From Anastrepha obliqua (taxonomy: Eukaryota; Arthropoda; Insecta; Diptera; Tephritidae): a stretch of 64,000 nt of DNA. Of the stretch, positions 55,071 to 64,000 are shown piece by piece. A program made the translations under genes and the position numbers. The stretch's first letter is position 1. Every line of letters begins with the position of its first letter. The stretch is from positions 112,653,784 through 112,717,783 of the forward strand of contig NC_072893.1 in the NCBI RefSeq assembly GCF_027943255.1, read 5' to 3'. The notes beneath the pieces are model-generated. The model was not told where the DNA came from and ran no database searches. It saw only the letters and a list, made by a program, of their open reading frames with translations.

Positions 55071-56465
55071 CATAACTAATTACAAGCGATTGGACTGAGG
55101 TCTCGTCAACTTATGCAAACCACATCCCTATTACTCACGCAATGCATAAATAATCTTTAGTTTTTATACATTAAAAAGTACTTTAATATACAGATGCCCT
55201 TTAATCACGACAATTTTGGTTTATTTGGCGTAAAATCGCCATCTGGTCACCTTCCGCATAAAATATTACCAAGCATACCGCTAAACCTCAAATAAAAGCG
55301 GCAAAGAAACCTTAACCGCAATACGGTTAGTAGCTGTCATAATATGCAGCATCCACAGTGACAATTACAACAATTGCAGCAATAAAAGAGTCTGAAATCC
55401 CCACAACTCCGGAACGTGGAGCAACTTCCGGCTCTCGGCCATTCCGGCAACGTCCTTGCTCTGCCAAAATACCACAGCTAGTGTTGTTAAGTGTTTGTGG
55501 TGGATGCTAGACAGGCAAGCGGAACAGCAACTGTAGCACATTTTTGTGTTGATTGTTATTGTTGCTGTCGGTGTTATTGCAAAACGAGTCGACGTTGACC
55601 TCAAAAGAACCAAGCAATCAACCGACAAACATAGCAGCCAGCCAGCCAACCACTCCTCCTATCAAAAACAAAAAAAAAACAAAAAAATCACTGAGTGCAA
55701 CAATAAAAGGGATTCCACAGAAAAAGAAGAAGATGGCACTGGTGCATGCTCTATTTTGCTTGCAATTGTATTTATGTTGGTGACAGTTGACGCGTTGTGT
55801 CCGCTATTTGTTGTCGCCATGCCGCAGGGCTGCAATTTTAATTTAAACGCGCACGTTTCGATTACTTTAGTATCGCTCTTTTCCACTCTTTACACATCCG
55901 TCTTCGATTACACTTTTTTTCCTACTTTGTTACTGGCTACAAATATTTCATTTGGAACGATATTCGAATTTTTATTGCTGGCAAGCTGTTGCGCTTAGTA
56001 TGGCGTATAAATGCAATAAATGATGCTGGTGCGTGGTGATGTCGACATTTTTTTATTTAAGGCGTACATTCGTACTTCCGGGTATGCAGTCATCGATGCA
56101 CTCACTGGATAGTGAGGCTAAAGTCCCGGAGTAGTTTATGAATTTACTAATATGGAGATTTATTCGATGTTGGAAATTTTGGTATGGAGTTTTTTAAAGT
56201 GAAATAACTTCGGGTCTTTTTGACATTTTTTAAATTTTTTGGTACAAAACATATATTGGCAAACAAATTTTTGTCTTCTTCGAGAAACACCCGATTAAAG
56301 AAAATACCCAAAAAATGGTGTCGCACAATTTTATTCAGATAACTGACAAAGCTCCATGGCGTCAAGTGATTTTGCTCGATAATAGATTATGAAAAACAAT
56401 CTTTACTCGGTTAAATTCATCTCCTTGGAATATTACGAAATATCATCAGATCTTGTTATGTTATT
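55071..56465. other. Non-repetitive region, possibly host UTR or regulatory DNA
   Basis: 55330-55760 is less AT-rich than its surroundings, with CAA/GCAGC-type stretches of the sort common in fly 5' UTRs. A 150-residue frame (55546-55998) is not recognisable and overlaps another frame of similar quality. I do not call it a gene. No transposon match here. Confidence 0.35.
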
Positions 56466-56672
56466 ACTTAGAATGAGTAGGTGCATGACTACTATTCGAT
56501 GGTGCGTAGGTTCGAATCTCCATGCAACCGAACATCAAAGAATATAAAACGTTGTTTCTAATAGCGGTCGCCACCCGGCAGGCAATGGCAAACCTCCGAG
56601 TGTATTTCTGCCTTGAAAAAGCTGCTCATAAAAACTATTTTCCGTTCGGTGTCGGTCCCTACCTGAAAAAAA
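56466..56672 (+). repeat. tRNA-derived SINE, diverged
   Basis: GGTTCGAATCTCC (B box), GGTCGCC..CGGCAGGC, AATGGCAAACCTCCGAGTGT and GTTCGGTGTCGG. The 5' end of the head and the last 100 bp are missing. Confidence 0.85.
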
Positions 56673-56689
56673 TTTAAGAAAACCGAATG

Positions 56690-57605
56690 TATGTATTTCA
56701 TGTATTCCATATGAAATAAAACTCTGAGATGTTTTTGATGAAAAAAGAGCTGCACTCTGCAAAAACCATCCGTTAAATTCATTTAGCTAATGATGAATTT
56801 AAGCGTAGAGACAGGGTTGAATTCGCTGCTTTTTCGAAGGACATATTTCCGAATCGTTACCGCTGTCTATCTGCGCACCTTCGAATATAGCTTTTGACCA
56901 CTAACAAATTTCAGCCAACACTGCATCTAGAAAAAACAAAAATACAAAAGAATTCAATAAGAAAAGAATTGCTGTAAAATTTTATCGTTTTTCTAAGACA
57001 CCTTTTTTCGAATGGCAAAGATACCTGATGATACGTTCTCCATGCTCGTCGGATTCGGTGGCGAGTTGTCTACTAAATTCATTCAAATGAAAATGCATGA
57101 AATGAATTTTGAGAGATATGTTGACTTGAAGCTTTTCGAATGCATCCAACATAGTTTACACATCAGACTTGTAGGTCTCTGATCTATTTTTACCTAGAAA
57201 ATCTTCAATAACCATTTTGATTGCGTGCCAAGTTATCAACTCAGTGTCTATTAAAACAGCCACAGTCCACAGAATTTCGACGCTTTCACTCTCTTAGACA
57301 TTTTTTGCATTTTGCTGTTGTTGTAAGATAAATTCCTATTATTGCAGTATTACCTTTTCTCACTATGGAGAAGTGTACACGGAAAACAGTTCGCAAAATC
57401 TAATAATTTATGATTTTTATGAACCATTTTTGGGGGGTTACAATAAAGATCAATTTTTGATATTTTCCTATTGTAAACTTTGAACATTTCGGCTTCCTAA
57501 TCAAGTTGGGGAAGAAAATAAGGCATTTCTTTACTTTCACGTGTTTTTGGTAGTACCCATTTGTAAATAAATAGATACATATATTGTATAATATATATAT
57601 ATGTA
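56690..57605. other. No gene seen
   Basis: AT-rich sequence. 57440-57500 contains short AT runs, nothing recognised. Confidence 0.4.
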
Positions 57606-57716
57606 TATAAAGAGAGATTTTTTAAGAGCTATAGGAAAGTTTTTCAAAAAAACACACGTAAAATTCAGAAAAATGCATGAAATTTTTATTTAAATCGATA
57701 GTACAGTCCATATAAT

Positions 57717-58330
57717 TTAATGTTTGAAGATTATTTCATGCAAATGTTGACCGCGAATTCGCTTCAAATGGTCCATCCGCTTAGTCCAATTTTGACATAC
57801 TCTTTCCAATGTTTCGGCCGGTATATCACATATAAATGCTTTAATGTTGTCTTCCAATGCGTTAATTGAAGCAGGCTGGTCTGAATAGACATGAGCTTTA
57901 ACATAGCCCCACAAAAAATAATCTAAAGGCGTTATATCGCACGATCTGGGTGGCCAATTGACAGGTCCCGAACGTGAAAGAAAATGTTCACCGAACTCGC
58001 CTCTCAACAAATCCATTGTTACGTGTGCTGTGTGACATGTGGCAGCGTCTTGCTGAAACCACATGTCTTGCATTTTGGGCAAAAAAAGTTGGATATCATT
58101 TGAAGGTAGTGCTCACCATTCACAGTTACGTTACGATTTGCGGCATCTTTGAAGAAGTAGGGTCCAATGATATCTCCAGCCCATAAACCGCACCAAACTG
58201 TGATCTTTTCTGGATTCCTTGATAGCTCTTGCAATTCTACTGGCTAATCTTCACTCCAAAGTCGACAATTCTGCTTATTTACGTACCCATTGATCCAAAA
58301 ATGAGCTTCGTCGCTGAACACAATCTTTCG
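57717..58330 (-). pseudogene. DD41D transposase, catalytic part
   Basis: Two overlapping frames (58234-58019 and 58082-57717) carry the catalytic core of a rosa-like transposase. A frameshift lies between them around 58075 (FCPKCK/MPKMQD). The first Asp block precedes them in another frame. Confidence 0.85.
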
Positions 58331-59041
58331 ACTTTAAACTTTCTTAAGTGGTTACATGGGTTTCGTCGGGTAAAAAAAGGCCTATTTTCAATATTTTATT
58401 TTCTATGTAAAAAATTACACTGTGGTACAAAAAAAAAAGTTGCAAAAAAACTTTGGATCGGACATGGTGAGGGTTGTAGCTTATGAAAAACTGAAAAGAA
58501 TGGTATGTATTAAATTTTGAATACACCCTCAAAATCTCGTTTTAGAGCCAAAAAACCGTTTTTAGGCATATTCATGTACAAAATACATCGTATCTATGTC
58601 ATTTTTTGACGAAATTAAAATTTTTTTTTCATTTTCCAGCTAAAAGTTTAACCTTTCCAACCGTGAAAGAATTTTTTTATTATCTTTTGAATTCATGGAG
58701 ATAGAGACCAAAAACTTTCAAAAAATTTGATTTTTTTACTTAGTTTTCAACTTTGAGACTAGTTGGTAGCTTTAATTTTATATAAAACATCTATTTTCTC
58801 TTACTACATCAAAAGTGTATTTAATTTTGCTTTTAATGACCCCTAATTCAAAAGACTTCGTTAGAAATTATCCAAGGAATTGCGTTTATAAGATTATAGT
58901 CACTTTACTAGTTTTACAAGTAATGTGATATTTTTTCTATTCTTACTTCCTCGTATTTTTTTTTTTGCATTTTATGCACTTTTCTATACTTTTTCCACAA
59001 AATTATCAGTGTGTAGAGTTTAATAATATGTTTATCTGATA

Positions 59042-59326
59042 CTATAGAATAATAATAAATATATGATAAGTTTGATTTTTCCATATCATTGGACTCAAAA
59101 GTTGTAGATGATTGTTATTCTTTTTTGATTTTGCTAGTTTTAATTTTGAAGAACAAGCCACACAAATATACTCTGGTTCATACCATTTACTAGTTACGCA
59201 TGCGCTGTTAAAAATTTCATTATACACTAGAACCATTGCTTTATTGTTTTCAAATTTTAAACGATGCTTCTTATCTATAAACCAGCCGCAAATGTAGCAA
59301 AAGCTATTTCGATTTTCGCAAATCAT
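59042..59326 (-). pseudogene. Candidate transposase remnant, N-terminal zinc region
   Basis: Minus strand: ICENRNSFCYICGWFIDKKH (CxxC), then KAMVLVYNEIF, then KWYEPEYICVACSSKLKLA (CxxC) and LLSPMIW. Same layout as 15298-15560: two CxxC pairs separated by about 40 residues, then the P-M-I-W block. The gene is cut at 59042 by the left arm. Confidence 0.6.
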
Positions 59327-59388
59327 TTATGATCACACGTTTTTTGTATCTCTAGCACATAAACGACATGACAGTTCCGTTTTATTGA

Positions 59389-59610
59389 TTGATGAAGGAG
59401 TCCTATGCTACAATGGAGAAAATACTTCAAATGATAAAATATAATGAGCATAAGTGGCGAATTGTTGCAGATTTAAAAGTTTTAACAATTTTGTTCGGCA
59501 TGCAAGATGGATATACCAAAATACTATACTATTTTTGTGAGTGGGATAGTCGAGCACCGAATAAGTATGAAAAAAAAGAGATGCCCTCAATGCATTTCCC
59601 TCAATAAGAT
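59389..59610 (+). pseudogene. Candidate transposase remnant, central region
   Basis: Plus strand: MMKESYATMEKILQMIKYNE (as LKETYEGMELILQLINYQ at about 18100), HKWRIVADLKVLTILFGMQD (second candidate Asp) and YFCEWDSRAPNKYEKKEMPS. The next block is missing. It lies on the strand opposite to the N-terminal remnant, so the interior has been rearranged by an inversion. Confidence 0.65.
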
Positions 59611-61088
59611 TGAGGGAAAATTTATTATTATTCTATAGTATCAGATAAACATATTATTAAACTCTACACACTGATAATTTTGTGGAAAAAGTATAGAAAA
59701 GTGCATAAAATGCAAAAAAAAAAAATACGAGGAAGTAAGAATAGAAAAAATATCACATTACTTGTAAAACTAGTAAAGTGACTATAATCTTATAAACGCA
59801 ATTCCTTGGATAATTTCTAACGAAGTCTTTTGAATTAGGGGTCATTAAAAGCAAAATTAAATACACTTTTGATGTAGTAAGAGAAAATAGATGTTTTATA
59901 TAAAATTAAAGCTACCAACTAGTCTCAAAGTTGAAAACTAAGTAAAAAAATCAAATTTTTTGAAAGTTTTTGGTCTCTATCTCCATGAATTCAAAAGATA
60001 ATAAAAAAATTCTTTCACGGTTGGAAAGGTTAAACTTTTAGCTGGAAAATGAAAAAAAAATTTTAATTTCGTCAAAAAATGACATAGATACGATGTATTT
60101 TGTACATGAATATGCCTAAAAACGGTTTTTTGGCTCTAAAACGAGATTTTGAGGGTGTATTCAAAATTTAATGCATACCATTCTTTTCAGTGTTTCATAA
60201 GCTACAACCCTCACCATGTCCGATTCAAAGTTTTTTTTTTGTACCACAGTGTTATTTATTTAATTCGAATTCTGAAATTTTCAAAAAACAAAAAATTAAA
60301 ACTCCTCCATTGTGACGTCATATCCGGTGACCCCTCGAAAAAAAGGTGTGTCGCCATTGTCAGCATAACTCCTGACAGGCTCATCAAAAATGAAAAAACA
60401 AAAATTAGTGCTTTAGTTGAGACCATAAACTCGAGCTTGAACGAAGGAAAGAAAAAAAGTAAAAATTGGAATTTTGGCAGACATTTTTGCAAAAAAATGA
60501 AAATTTCGGTCAAATTTGCTTGACATTTTGTTTTTTTTAAATAGTTGTAATTGAAAACAAAAATCCTTCGTTCAAGCACGAGTAAATTGTATTTCGGACA
60601 CCTGTGTAAAATTTCATCAAGATCGGTTGAAAAGAACATTTGACAACCGACTTTGAAAACACGGTTCCGAGAAAAACGCGTTTAAAGTTTTGAGTAACAA
60701 TAAAAGTGGCTTGGAGCGCACATATTCCAAAGGCTGTATCTCCGAATTTATTATTCGGATCGACTTGAAAGTTTAGAATAATATTCCTGAGATGTCGAAA
60801 TTAATAAGCCAAAAAAAAATAAATCAATTTTTTTAACCAACGAAACCCATGTAACCCCTTAACAGAACACGCATTTTTATAATAAAATTCAATGATTCGC
60901 AAGCGTTGTTCGTTTGTAAAACGATTCATGGTTAAATTATAGACCAAACTGAAGATGTTTGACAGTTAAACAAAACACGAAACGTACGTCAGCTATTTAA
61001 ACCAACTGTTTAAAAAGATAATAGCTAAAAAATCACCCTTTATAAACATAATACATATTTCAAAATTTACATATATAGGGGACATATA

Positions 61089-61510
61089 TAGGGTTTTCCA
61101 ATAACAGGTCATACAGGTGAACGGATTGCGCTATCGAGAGATGATTAACGATTTTTATGGCCGGAATTGGATGGTATTGATCTGCACAACGTTTATTTTC
61201 AACAAAACGGCGCTACGTGCCACACAAGCAACGAAACCATTGATCTTTTACGGGAAAAGTTTCCGGACCGTGTTATCTCTCGAAGAGGTGATCACAATTG
61301 GCCATCGAGATCTTGAGATTTAACACCTTGTGACTTTTTTCTTTGGGGCCACGTGAAAGAGAAGGTCTACACCAACAGCTCAGGGTCGATTCAAGACCTC
61401 AAAGATGGAATTGGTGAGACTATCGAGGACATAGGGCAGCCACTTTTCAATTCGGTTATGGAAAATTTCCTGATAAGGATATTGTCCTGTAAGGATATAA
61501 TAAAGTTTTC
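61089..61510 (+). pseudogene. DD41D (rosa-like) transposase fragment
   Basis: Starts at a TIR-like TAGGGTTTTCCAATAACAGG and then reads VNGLRYREMINDFY, VYFQQNGATCHTSNETIDLL (second Asp changed to Asn), HNWPSRS*DLTPCDFFLWGH (third Asp) and VKEKVYTNSSGSIQDL, to about 61495. Frameshifts lie after NDFY and around the stop. Confidence 0.8.
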
Positions 61511-61955
61511 ATGAAAACGAAACAATGACGAAAGCACTGGGCGCGAATTGCTCTTTTTCATTTCTGGTGGAATTCAGCGTTTGATAGATCGTATGGTGCC
61601 AACTAATGCAACGTTTTGTATTTGCAAGGAAGTTGATGGGCTCAGAAAAAGTGGTGCGAGATGCAATTTTTTGACGATGGAAAATCATATGAATAAACCA
61701 GACGTTATTTCTCAATTCACTACTCATTTTGCTATGGTTGGTTTTTCAAAAAACCAATTATTATCCTCAACAATATTATTATCGACCAACCAATCGGAGC
61801 CGATACACCCACAGCGAAGAGAGATTGTCGTCTTTGTCTGCAAGCAGGTGAGAAGCAGACTGATTGCTGTCCTCCTAAATACCATGACTGTCATCATTTC
61901 TGCTCCGCAGGTTGCGGTAAGTGAGTTAACGCAAGATAAATAAAGGGACAAACAT
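61511..61955. other. No gene seen
   Basis: An open frame of 131 residues (61548-61943) is present but I recognise nothing in it. Confidence 0.35.
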
Positions 61956-61959
61956 TTAA

Positions 61960-62790
61960 AAATTTAGGTTCTTTCAGTTCTCACATTTTTATTCAAAATA
62001 CTCTTAACAATTATATGTAAAAAGTGGCATAATTTTAACATCCACCACATCTACAGACTGTCACGCAAGAATTAAAAATTTCAAGGACTCACTTACACAT
62101 TCTCGCATTGAGCTCAGAAAACTCGTACCGAATATTGTGTTTCAGTTCCCGAAGCTTTGTTGGCTTATTCACATAGATTTTACTTTTCAAAAAACCAGTC
62201 TAGTCTGCCAGCTCTTTTTCTATCCTCGACAGAACCAGTTTCTTGAAGTTTTTGTATCAATGAATTGCCGAATATTATATATATATAATTGGCGCGTACA
62301 CCCTTTTTTTGGGTGTTTGGCCGAGCTCCTCCTCCTATTTGTGGTGTGCGACTTGATGTTGTTCCACAAATGGAGGGACCTACAGTTTCAAGCCGACTCC
62401 GAACGGCAGATATTTTTATGAGGAGCTTTTTCATGGCAGAAATACACTCGGAGGCTTGCCATTGCCTGCCGAGGGGCGCCCGATATTAGAAAAATGTTTT
62501 TCTTAATTTTGGTGTTTCACCGAGATTCGAACCTACGTTCTCTCTGTGAATTCCGAATGGTAGTCACGCATCAACCCATTCGTCTACGGCGGCCGCCTTC
62601 CGAATATTATTTCCATAAAAAAATCACGAATTCTGCGATATGTTGTTCTTAATAATCGACCATTTTCATAAGAAGTTTCAATAATTTATACTCTTTGTTC
62701 TAACGTGGAAAATTGTACATCTGCCTACTTGACAAATGCCAAAGACAACATAAAAAAAGCTACCGTCGAGAAATTATTCAATACTGACAC
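61960..62790 (-). mobile_element. DD41D (rosa-like) mariner remnant, split by a SINE
   Basis: Minus strand, N-terminal part on both sides of the SINE: FSTLEQRVxIIETSYENGRL (about 62700), RRIRDFFMEI, then after the SINE GNSLIQKLQETGSVEDRKRA. A deletion follows, then the C-terminal VYVNKPTKLRELKHNIRYEF (about 62140). The catalytic centre is missing. Outer ends are not clear. Confidence 0.7.
62268..62610 (-). repeat. tRNA-derived SINE, full length, with 11-bp target duplication
   Basis: The best-preserved copy, 62279-62599. It is flanked by CCGAATATTAT at 62268-62278 and 62600-62610. In SINE orientation: head GCGGCCGCCGTAGACGAATG, B box GGTTCGAATCTCGG, body CCCTCGGCAGGCAATGGCAA and GGTCCCTCCATTTGTGGAAC, 3' end AAAAAGGGTGTACGCGCCAA, then a TA-rich tail instead of poly(A). 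Confidence 0.95.
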
Positions 62791-62804
62791 CTAGGCTTTA
62801 GGCT

Positions 62805-62934
62805 GTTTGCTCTGTCTTTTCCAAACTGGATAAGGAGGCAAAACGAGTGGGTCTGGTAGTGAACAAGGACAAAACGAAGTACTTTCTGTCATCAAACAAA
62901 CATACGCACTCGCGTATCGGCACCCACGCCACTG
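62805..62934 (+). pseudogene. LINE reverse transcriptase fragment
   Basis: FSKLDKEAKRVGLVVNKDKT, then KYFLSSNKHTHSRIGTHAT, the stretch after the palm motif in LINEs such as RTE-like elements. It stops where the inverted-repeat transposon 4 appears to begin. Confidence 0.65.
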
Positions 62935-64000
62935 CACAGTGGTCCGGCGGCCGGACAAAATTCAATTTTTCAACATTTTTGAAATAAAAATTTGATATTG
63001 CAGATGTTTTCTTAAATATTCAAGGCAGATTTCCTGAAAATATTACTTAATTTAAAAAATTTTTCATTGTAGTTTTTTGACTTTAAACATGAAATTGTAT
63101 CAAATCGTACTTCATACAAGAGTTTCATTTTCATGTCTGCAAATAAATATTACCATTTGATTGTTAACCAAATATTGAAAAAAAAAAGATAATTGAATAT
63201 ATTAACGGAAACAGTAATAATTCTCTTAAGTTGTGGTACAAAATCCAATTTTTTTTTTTTGAAATTTCAAAATTTTTCGAAAAATTTTTTTTTTTTAAAT
63301 CATTTTTTCGAGTGGTCCACACCGGTCCACTTGAAATCAACATGAGTGATGTAGCCACATATTTCAGCTATGATCTCAAACTGAAACCTGTTGCGCAAAG
63401 TTGCGCAAATTAAAAATAAATTTACCCACAGGCAAAACGTTACATATGGCTTATGCAATTTTGTGTAAAACAGAAAAAGACATCACAGACCCCATCAGCA
63501 TTAAGAGAAGTATCATCAGAAATTGGAATTGATATTCATTTAATCAAGCGGTTTGCCACTATTTTACAAACATTATCGTCTGGTCTTGATATTAATATTG
63601 AAGCATTTCAAAAATATGCCCTTGATTCTGCTAAACTATTTGTCCAACTATATGATTGGTATTACATGCCGGCTTCCGTGCACAAAGTATTAATTCATGG
63701 GAGTTTAATTATTAAACATGCTTTGCTGCCTATTGGTCAACTCTCCGAAGAGGCTCAGGAAGCACGCAATAAGGATTTGAAAAATATTAGACAAAATAAT
63801 ACACGAAAAATGTCGAGAACTGACAGAATGACAGATTTGCTTTGCTTTGTTCATCAGATGTAGTTATAATATCGAAAACTAAGGTTCCGAAAAACAAGCC
63901 AAAACCATTTTCAAAAAAGGTTCTTGCGCTTTTAAATTTGAAAAATGATCCAGCCTCAGAAAACAGCTCATCAGAAACCGAGGATTCTGAATCATAAAAA
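62935..64000 (+). mobile_element. Left part of inverted-repeat transposon 4 (continues past window)
   Basis: CACAGTGGTCCGGCGGCCGG at 62935 abuts a LINE fragment and resembles the CACTGTGGTAC terminus. The flanking trinucleotide is CTG, not TWA. The right end lies outside the window, so the end and duplication cannot be checked. It carries the C-terminal remnant at 63432-63996. Confidence 0.5.
63432..63996 (+). pseudogene. Candidate transposase, C-terminal domain, one frameshift
   Basis: Starts after a likely splice acceptor (TTTACCCACAG at 63421-63431). The frame reads PSALREVSSEIGIDIHLIKR, TLSSGLDINIEAFQKYALDS, LFVQLYDWYYMPASVHKVLI, IIKHALLPIGQLSEEAQEAR and TRKMSRTDRMTDL. A frameshift near 63845 is followed by CSSDVVIISKTKVPK and a serine/glutamate-rich tail ending SETEDSES at the TAA (63994-63996). 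I recall the same end domain (YYMP.S.HK.LIHG, GQLSEEAQEARNKD) in the uncharacterised arthropod family. It is mostly intact but lies apart from any catalytic part in this window. Confidence 0.6.

Larger units (their letters stand above)
58415..60254. mobile_element. Long inverted-repeat transposon 2 (CMC/CACTA-like candidate), TTA target duplication
   Basis: The ends CACTGTGGTACAAAAAA (58418) and its mirror (ending 60251) start arms of about 640 bp, nearly identical (58418-59058 and about 59620-60251). TTA is on both sides. The empty site is visible in the paralogous MITE at 23826-23850 (AAAAATTATTTATTTAATT), which has one TTA, so the 3-bp duplication is shown directly. The 560-bp interior carries remnants of the candidate transposase on both strands. 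Confidence 0.92.
58344..60862. mobile_element. TTAA-flanked MITE, copy 2, interrupted by a transposon
   Basis: The ends GTGGTTACATGGGTTTCGTC (58348) and ACGAAACCCATGTAACCCC (ending 60858) are flanked by TTAA at 58344-58347 and 60859-60862. The parts 58348-58414 and 60252-60858 together match the 676-bp copy at 23766-24441. The missing middle is the inverted-repeat transposon 58418-60251. It is inserted in the DD41D mariner. Confidence 0.9.
57608..61042 (-). mobile_element. DD41D (rosa-like) mariner carrying a two-level nested insertion
   Basis: The ends AAGAGAGATTTTTTAAGAGC (57610) and AAGGGTGATTTTTTAGCTAT (from 61040 on the minus strand) are flanked by TA. Without the nested DNA the mariner is about 0.9 kb. 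Minus strand: MNRFTNEQRLRIIEFYYKNA (HTH start, 60910), a deletion, then IVFSDEAHFWINGYVNKQNC (first Asp, about 58320), GLWAGDIIGPYFF, FQQDAATCHTAHVTMD (second Asp, about 58050) and PPRSCDITPLDYFLWGYVKA (third Asp, 41 residues on), ending RGQHLHEIIFKH at 57717. All three Asp are retained but the N-terminus is deleted. Confidence 0.9.

Noticed and set aside
55546..55998. 150-residue frame as a secreted or membrane protein
   Set aside because: Hydrophobic ends could mimic a signal peptide, but the middle is lysine-rich simple sequence and an overlapping frame is equally good.
61548..61943. 131-residue frame as a gene
   Set aside because: No domain recognised, and it lies between transposon remnants with an equally open minus-strand frame.
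62180..62434. 84-residue minus-strand frame as a fused protein
   Set aside because: It is the antisense of SINE sequence running into a mariner remnant.

Overview
This is eukaryotic, AT-rich insect DNA, most likely from a higher fly and probably a tephritid fruit fly. The pointers are GT-AG introns of about 60 bp, TATA plus TCAGAC promoters, many mariner/Tc1 remnants including six of the DD41D (rosa-like) type, I-group LINEs carrying RNase H, and a tRNA-derived SINE of about 315 bp that I associate with tephritids. The species call is inference. There is no prokaryotic operon, CRISPR array, rRNA or convincing functional tRNA.

The only host genes I can support are two small two-exon paralogues on the + strand (1822-2194 and 8662-8978). 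They share a TATA box, an initiator, a phase-1 intron inside the signal peptide, and a predicted cleavage site after residue 24. Their acidic mature parts are unrelated in sequence. They look like a tandemly duplicated, fast-evolving secreted peptide family.

Nearly everything else is transposable element, often nested. Region by region: 285-1581 is an almost intact mariner; 3334-6392 is a long-inverted-repeat transposon holding another palindromic element (4836-5889); 6905-8334 is a mariner split by a Tc1-like element; 9187-10110 is a LINE 3' end; 10246-10651 is a piggyBac tail; 11230-12790 has Tc1-like and DD37D remnants; 14076-14652 is a deleted DD41D mariner; 14785-19381 is a 4.6 kb inverted-repeat transposon interrupted by a piggyBac-like element; 19385-23515 is mostly unexplained; 23637-28600 is one LINE carrying four separate insertions; 28990-31015 and 43771-45706 are two copies of one LINE family; 32079-39430 mixes SINEs, LINEs and a pogo-like remnant; 39461-40627 is a mariner; 46600-49194 is a LINE followed by a DD41D mariner; 49650-52919 has two mariners, one carrying a Helentron-like endonuclease fragment; 54037-55070 is a LINE with a TAA tail; 57610-61040 is a three-level nest; 61089-64000 has DD41D remnants, a SINE with target duplication, and the start of a fourth copy of the inverted-repeat transposon family.

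The most interesting signal is that family. Three elements (3334-6392, 14785-19381, 58418-60251) share termini of the form CAYYGYG..AC and a 3-bp TWA target duplication, one of them checked against an empty-site copy inside the window. All contain pieces of the same uncharacterised multi-copy arthropod protein, and a fourth piece lies at 63432-63996. Its motif order resembles a divergent CMC/CACTA (EnSpm)-type DDE transposase. I propose it is the transposase of these elements.
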